From NCBI GenBank assembly GCA_003162425.1, contig PMOK01000113.1, positions 1 through 37,360 on the forward strand: a stretch of DNA of 37,360 bases, given 5' to 3'. The translations under genes and the position numbers were made by a program. Numbering within the stretch: the first letter of the stretch is position 1; each line of letters starts with the position of its first letter. This DNA is from Bryobacterales bacterium. GTDB taxonomy: Bacteria > Acidobacteriota > Terriglobia > Bryobacterales > Bryobacteraceae. The notes below the pieces were generated by a model, which saw only the letters and a program-made list of their open reading frames with translations, ran no database searches and had not been told where the DNA came from. Below are positions 33,793 through 37,360 of the stretch, piece by piece.

Positions 33793-33885
33793 GGCGCCAG
33801 GGGGCAGGAGGCAGGCGGCAGAAAACCCCGCACAGGTGACCGGTGCGGTTTGCTGCCGCCTGCCTCCTGCATCCTGCCGCCTGGT
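33793..33885. repeat. GGCAGGCGG repeat, copy C
   Basis: Left arm 33793-33831 and right arm 33842-33885 form a long inverted repeat around a short loop (AGGTGACCG). CAGGAGGCAGGCGGCAG on the left is matched by CTGCCGCCTGCCTCCTG on the right, with CCGCAC/GTGCGG at the inner ends. It follows the response regulator stop directly and could be its terminator. It is the cleanest of the three copies in the window. Confidence 0.75.
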
Positions 33886-33888
33886 CTG

Positions 33889-33948
33889 TAAATGTAATAT
33901 GCATTACATTTACCGGCCTTGACACTACTCCTTCACATGAAGTATCCT
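33889..33948 (+). promoter_or_regulatory. Promoter with a 24-base palindromic operator
   Basis: TAAATGTAAT-ATGC-ATTACATTTA (33889-33912) is a perfect palindrome with two 10-base arms, standing out as AT-rich in a GC-rich context. Six bases later come TTGACA (33919-33924) and, after 18 bases, TATCCT (33943-33948). The palindrome sits where a dimeric activator would bind. It may control the M23 peptidase gene 94 bases downstream. Confidence 0.65.
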
Positions 33949-34042
33949 TAGCCTTCGTTCTGTCATTGGTACTCTCCGGCCTACGGCCCACCGCGTCTGT
34001 AGTTTTTCTGGGTTGCGCCGAATTAACTCTAAGGGAGATTCA

Positions 34043-34936
34043 GTGCCGCATCAGCCTTATTTTGTGCTTGTGCTGGCGCATTCGTTACACGGTCGATTGC
34101 GTCGAGTACATATTCCACACAAAGCCATATACGCCGCTTTCACACTAGCCCTGATAGGGTGCTTCTCGGTATTTGGGTTCGTATCCAGCTACGCGAGAAT
34201 GACCTGGAAGGTGGCCAATTACAATTCGCTTCGCCAAGAAGTTGACTCTTTGCGCGCCAAGTACCAGGAGCTTCAAAAAGTTACCAACCAGAAGAACGAG
34301 CAGTTGGCGACGCTGGAAACATTCGCCAGCGAAGTTTCGGTGGCCTACGGGCTGAAGAGCAAGCCCGAGACCTCCACCGATATCTCGAATGGTTCGCCGC
34401 TTGCGCCGAACTTCCGTGAGTCGCTGGGTGAGTACAACTTTCTTCAATCCGCTTCCATCTCGAAGCTCTTCCGAACCTACCCCAAACAGTGGCAAACCAA
34501 CATCCGGCCCAGCCTGTGGCCGGTGGAGGGCCGGCTGATGAGTCCATTCGGAGGCCGGACGGACCCGTTCTCGGGCGAAGGTGCGATTCATACTGGAGTG
34601 GACCTAGCGGCGCCGCAGGGAACGCCGGTGCATTCCGCCGCTGACGGAATCGTGGTGCATGCCGAATTCAATGGCGGCTATGGGCGGCTGGTAGTCGTCG
34701 ACCACGGCAATGGACTGCAAACGTACTATGGCCATCTATCGCGGTTTGAAGTGGTCAGCGGGCAGGAGATCCGCCGCGGAGATATCCTTGGCCTATCCGG
34801 CAGCAGTGGCCGTGTGACCTCGCCGCACCTGCATTATGAAGTGCGCATGGCCGGAACGCCGGTAAATCCTTATCCATATCTGGCCAAATCGGCACTCTCG
34901 CTGCCCAAACACGGAGCGAGAGATCTGCCGTTCTAG
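34043..34936 (+). CDS. M23-family metallopeptidase (LytM-type murein hydrolase), membrane anchored
   Basis: M23 enzymes cut peptide cross-links in peptidoglycan, or act as non-catalytic activators. The GTG at 34043, five bases after AAGGGAG, gives 297 residues. A short cytoplasmic basic part precedes one membrane segment (about 27-50). A coiled-coil-like stretch follows (YNSLRQEVDSLRAKYQELQK). The C-terminal peptidase domain has HTGVDLAAPQGTPV, DHGNGLQTYYGHLS and SPHLHYEVR, so the zinc-binding His and Asp of HxxxD and the later HxH are present and the enzyme should be active. An upstream TTG at 34013 has no ribosome site. Confidence 0.9.
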   Translation: MPHQPYFVLVLAHSLHGRLRRVHIPHKAIYAAFTLALIGCFSVFGFVSSYARMTWKVANYNSLRQEVDSLRAKYQELQKVTNQKNEQLATLETFASEVSVAYGLKSKPETSTDISNGSPLAPNFRESLGEYNFLQSASISKLFRTYPKQWQTNIRPSLWPVEGRLMSPFGGRTDPFSGEGAIHTGVDLAAPQGTPVHSAADGIVVHAEFNGGYGRLVVVDHGNGLQTYYGHLSRFEVVSGQEIRRGDILGLSGSSGRVTSPHLHYEVRMAGTPVNPYPYLAKSALSLPKHGARDLPF

Positions 34937-34980
34937 GGCGAGAATCGAAGGCGCCGAACCGGATCGTTCATAATCAGACT

Positions 34981-35199
34981 ATGGACGAGCAGGAGATGAT
35001 GCGCCGATCGGTCGAGGCCTGGAGAGAAGCCGGCCCGCAGCTCGAGGCCATCCGTCGCCGAGAAATCCGGGAGGCTGACAACCTGCAAATGTTGGCTGTT
35101 CTCGAGGGCGCATTCAATCACGCGTTGCGAACCATGCCTGCGCGCGAATCTTCCGGACCAGTTGAGATGCAGAAGTGGTTCGCTAAGCTCCGCCGATGA
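34981..35199 (+). CDS. Small hypothetical protein, partner of an AbiEii-type nucleotidyltransferase
   Basis: The 72-residue, highly charged helical protein runs from MDEQEMMRRSVEAWREAG to PVEMQKWFAKLRR. It has the size and position of the first gene in two-gene units whose second gene is a nucleotidyltransferase of the AbiEii/AbiGii toxin group. Its stop overlaps the next ATG (ATGA). It is probably the antitoxin-like member; that is inference from gene order, not from a recognised domain. Confidence 0.65.
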   Translation: MDEQEMMRRSVEAWREAGPQLEAIRRREIREADNLQMLAVLEGAFNHALRTMPARESSGPVEMQKWFAKLRR

Positions 35200-35279
35200 T
35201 CGATCTCTTCGAGACGGCACGGCAACTCCAGGGTTTCTGCGGCCAACAAGCCTGGCGGCCGTGCTTTATCGGCGGTATC
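35196..35279 (+). pseudogene. Truncated AbiEii/AbiGii-type nucleotidyltransferase
   Basis: From the ATG at 35196 the frame reads MIDLFETARQLQGFCGQQAW followed by RPCFIGGI. This is the usual beginning of these nucleotidyltransferases, which continue with a GG-A-x-RW and a DxD metal site. Here the similarity stops after GGI, and a long inverted repeat begins 55 bases later. The catalytic residues are absent, so the toxin is dead. From 35280 to 35509 there is only this decay and repeats. Confidence 0.6.
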
Positions 35280-35333
35280 AAACGGCCCCCTACCCATGTG
35301 TCGAGGACGGCTTCAGCGCAGCCCCGCGCCTCA

Positions 35334-35462
35334 GGGTCTGTGAAAAATCGAATGAATTGCCGGGCTGGCAGACGGAAGCGTCTGCCCCACTTTGACGTAC
35401 AAGGTTTTACGGTTTGAGTGGGGCAGGCGCTTTCGCCCGCCAACCGATTGTTTCACAGACCC
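35334..35462. repeat. Nested inverted repeat after the truncated nucleotidyltransferase
   Basis: The outer arms are 35334-35350 (GGGTCTGTGAAAAATCG) and 35445-35462 (CGATTGTTTCACAGACCC). Inside lie two hairpins facing each other: GGCAGACG-GAAG-CGTCTGCC (35367-35386), followed by CCACT, and AGTGGGGCAGGCG with CGCCCGCC (35418-35441). The plan of two hairpins in inverted order matches the elements at 161-275 and 17641-17692. It might have arrived together with the loss of the gene before it. Confidence 0.75.
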
Positions 35463-35483
35463 GTAAGCAAGGGGACATCGAAC

Positions 35484-35509
35484 CACAGCATAACTCCACA
35501 GCATAACTC
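35484..35509. repeat. Tandem 13-base direct repeat next to a promoter
   Basis: CACAGCATAACTC occurs twice head to tail (35484-35496 and 35497-35509), ending exactly at the -35 box of the padR-tolC promoter. Adjacent repeats of this size are typical of activator or repressor sites one and a bit helical turns apart. It could also be a simple slippage duplication. Confidence 0.7.
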
Positions 35510-35538
35510 TTGACCAGTGGGCGGCATGCGCGTATACT
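35510..35538 (+). promoter_or_regulatory. Sigma70-type promoter of the padR-tolC operon
   Basis: TTGACC (35510-35515) and TATACT (35533-35538) are separated by exactly 17 bases. This is the best sigma70-like promoter in the window. The AT-rich stretch after it (TAGCATATTCGTAATCG) is a likely place for PadR binding. Confidence 0.7.
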
Positions 35539-35578
35539 TAGCATATTCGTAATCGAACACCGAAAACGAAGCTCGATC

Positions 35579-35892
35579 ATGATCACGCGGCTGACCGGGA
35601 TCTTTACTCAGGATTGATTCGTTTGCACGTGTTGCATCACGCCGTACACGAACCGATCTTTGGCCTGGGGATGGTGGAAGAACTGGCGCGTCACGGCTAT
35701 CGGATCAGTCCCGGAACGTTGTACCCACTGCTGCACGGCTTGGAGAAGAAAGGGTATCTGCGGGCGACGGAACGGCGGAACGGCAAATCGCTGCGCAAAG
35801 TGTACCGGGCAACACCGCTGGGCAAGAGCGCGCTGGCGGCGGCCAAGGGCAAGGTGCGCGAATTGTTCCGTGAGCTGATTGAGGGCCGATGA
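35579..35892 (+). pseudogene. PadR-family regulator with a frameshift near the start
   Basis: The winged-helix core is clear: LIRLHVLHHAVHEPIFGLGM, HGYRISPGTLYPLLHGLEKK, then KSLRKVYRATPLGKSALAAA. Relatives carry a few residues ahead of this, often ending LYSGLIRLHVL, and the same frame upstream does read DRDLYSGLIRLHV, but no normal start codon lies there. An ATG at 35579 reads MITRL in the other frame. One missing base near 35592 would join them into a perfect N-terminus, MITRLDRDLYSG. Unless this is a sequence error, only a TTG start at 35614 without a ribosome site would remain (92 residues). It overlaps tolC by ATGA. Confidence 0.75.
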
Positions 35893-37250
35893 GAAGCACG
35901 GGCTTATCGCTACTGGTTGCCGCTGGCGCATCGCTCTTCGGTCAATCGCTCACGATCAGCCAGGCGGTGGAGGGCGCCCTTCGCAACTATCCCGCGATCC
36001 GAGTGTCTCAGGAACAGATCAGCGCGGCTGCGGCTGGCATTCAGTTGGCTCGAACGTCGTACCTGCCACGCGTGGATTTGCTGGCACAGGCGAATCGCGC
36101 GACCAGAAACAATGTCTTCGGGCTGCTGCTGCCGCAGAACATTATCCCGTCCATGTCGGGACCGGTGATCGGCTCGAACAATTTCGGGACAGCGTGGGGC
36201 AGCGCGGCCGGCGTGCTGGTTTCCTGGGAGCCGTTTGATTTCGGTCTTCGCCGCGCGAACGTAGGGGTGGCGGCCGCCGCGCGGACCGAAGCGGAAGCGA
36301 CACTCCAGCGCACCCGGTATGACGTGGCAGTCGCGACGGCGGACGCTTATCTGACACTCGCCGCGGCTGAAGAGACCGTGCGAGCCGCGCAGGCCGGGGT
36401 GGATCGTGCCGAGACAATACTACGAACGATCCAGGCGCTTGTGAATTCGGGGCTACGGCCGGGCGCTGATAGTTCACGCGCGCAGGCGGAACTCGCTGCT
36501 GCGCGCACGCAATGGATTCAGGCCAAACAGGCCACTGAAGTCGCGCGCGCCACTATTTCGCAGTTCGTCGGCGTGGAACCAAACCAGATCACGCTGGCTG
36601 CACCCAAGCTGCTGGAGTTGCCGCCTGCGCAGGACTCGGCTCCCGTCGATTCAAAGGCGAATCCAATCGCGATCGAGCAGGACGCCGCTGTGGAGCGGGC
36701 CAAGGCGCAGTTGCGAGCTTTAGAACGAACCTACTTCCCCCGATTTTCATTGCAGGGATCGGCGTACGCCCGTGGTACGGGGGCAGAGACGAATGGAGCT
36801 TTGCTGGGCGGTCTCAACGGGCTGGCGCCCACGGTGCAAGATTACGCGCTGGGGTTCACCGTGACATTCCCCGCCATGGATCTCCCGGCCATTCAAGCAC
36901 GGCGGGCGGCGCAGTCGGCTACCGTTCGCGCCGAAACCGCGCGTTCCCAGCAGATTGCCACCGAACTGCGGGCGCGCTGGAATGCCGCGACTGCGAGACT
37001 CCGCGGCGCTCGCGAAGTTGTGACCAATACTCCTGTGCAAGTGAACGCTGCGCGCGCGGCGCTCCAGCAATCCACCGCGCGGTATCAATCGGGACTGGCG
37101 AATATCGACGAAGTGGCGGAAGCCCAGCGGTTGCTGACACAGTCGGAGATCGACGACGCGCTAGCTCGCCTGAGTGTTTGGCGCGGCCTGTTGGAGATTG
37201 CAACGGTGGCTGGCGACCTTCAGCCGTTTCTTGTAGAGGCCAGCCAATGA
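35889..37250 (+). CDS. TolC-family outer membrane efflux protein
   Basis: The 453-residue protein begins with a signal peptide (MRSTGLSLLVAAGASLFGQS). The two repeated TolC halves follow: LTISQAVEGALRNYPAIRVS...AAAAGIQLARTSYLPRVDLLAQ, and later AKAQLRALERTYFPRFSLQGSAY...STARYQSGLANIDEVAEAQRLL. Such proteins form trimeric channels across the outer membrane and periplasm for tripartite pumps or type I secretion. The overlapping padR gene makes a repressed multidrug efflux operon likely. The expected adaptor and RND pump genes would lie past the window edge. Confidence 0.92.
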   Translation: MRSTGLSLLVAAGASLFGQSLTISQAVEGALRNYPAIRVSQEQISAAAAGIQLARTSYLPRVDLLAQANRATRNNVFGLLLPQNIIPSMSGPVIGSNNFGTAWGSAAGVLVSWEPFDFGLRRANVGVAAAARTEAEATLQRTRYDVAVATADAYLTLAAAEETVRAAQAGVDRAETILRTIQALVNSGLRPGADSSRAQAELAAARTQWIQAKQATEVARATISQFVGVEPNQITLAAPKLLELPPAQDSAPVDSKANPIAIEQDAAVERAKAQLRALERTYFPRFSLQGSAYARGTGAETNGALLGGLNGLAPTVQDYALGFTVTFPAMDLPAIQARRAAQSATVRAETARSQQIATELRARWNAATARLRGAREVVTNTPVQVNAARAALQQSTARYQSGLANIDEVAEAQRLLTQSEIDDALARLSVWRGLLEIATVAGDLQPFLVEASQ

Positions 37251-37360
37251 GGCAGCCAGTTCTCACGGCAAGCCATGCGCCGGCACGAGTGTACCTCATG
37301 GGCTTGCAGCCCTTCCAATGGACTGAAAACTTCGACCAGTGGTGGGGCGGACCCCCTGGT
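37247..37360 (+). CDS. Possible start of a further gene (partial, doubtful)
   Basis: An ATG overlapping the tolC stop (ATGA) opens 38 codons to the window edge without a stop. The peptide (MRQPVLTASHAPARVYLMGL, then a Trp-rich part) does not look like the membrane fusion or RND protein expected after TolC. The final bases, GTGGGGCGGACCCCCTGGT, look like the start of a palindromic repeat. It may be no gene at all. Confidence 0.25.
   Translation, partial: MRQPVLTASHAPARVYLMGLQPFQWTENFDQWWGGPPG

Overview
The window looks like a chromosomal segment of an Acidobacteriota member, most likely close to Solibacter/Bryobacter. This is inferred from families typical of that phylum: two PadR plus duplicated-FtsX ABC permease pairs (ADOP family), a VWFA-related acidobacterial protein, a PEP-CTERM protein remnant, GT87 and Gfo/Idh/MocA genes, and many GC-rich palindromic intergenic repeats. 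I see no rRNA, tRNA, CRISPR array or intact insertion sequence.

Layout. Positions 1-4738 (minus strand): a five-gene, tightly overlapping operon, egtB - egtD - ABC ATPase - permease - lipoprotein. It joins ergothioneine synthesis to a betaine/ergothioneine-type transporter. 4825-7928 (plus): a CoA-transferase and a VWFA-domain secreted protein. 7957-9991 (minus): a polyprenyl-phosphate sugar transferase and an orotate-PRTase-like enzyme. 10060-13065: YfiT-like DinB protein, cytochrome oxidase subunit III, a GNAT acetyltransferase and a secreted Gfo/Idh/MocA oxidoreductase. 13226-18199 (minus): CarD, a frameshifted GT87, a zinc-ribbon membrane protein and a TPR protein. 18641-21621 (plus) and 28760-25780 (minus): two PadR/ADOP modules pointing at each other. 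Between them lies an accessory island (21.8-25.6 kb) with a DUF5131 / TcmP / DUF3800-like module, a mobile-element remnant and a decayed antitoxin/PIN-toxin pair. 28873-29254: a PEP-CTERM pseudogene. 29480-33788: a PDZ-7TM-GAF-PAS histidine kinase and an NtrC-type regulator with an unusual GAFTSA loop. 34043-34936: an M23 peptidase. 34981-35280: a small protein plus a truncated AbiEii-type nucleotidyltransferase. 35510-37250: PadR and TolC genes, probably the start of an efflux operon.

The most interesting elements are the ergothioneine synthesis-plus-transport operon, the TcmP/three-Cys module, and the sigma54 activator with an altered sigma54-contact loop. The region also shows heavy decay: at least six broken genes, plus several families of palindromic repeats that sit exactly on stop codons or inside gene junctions.
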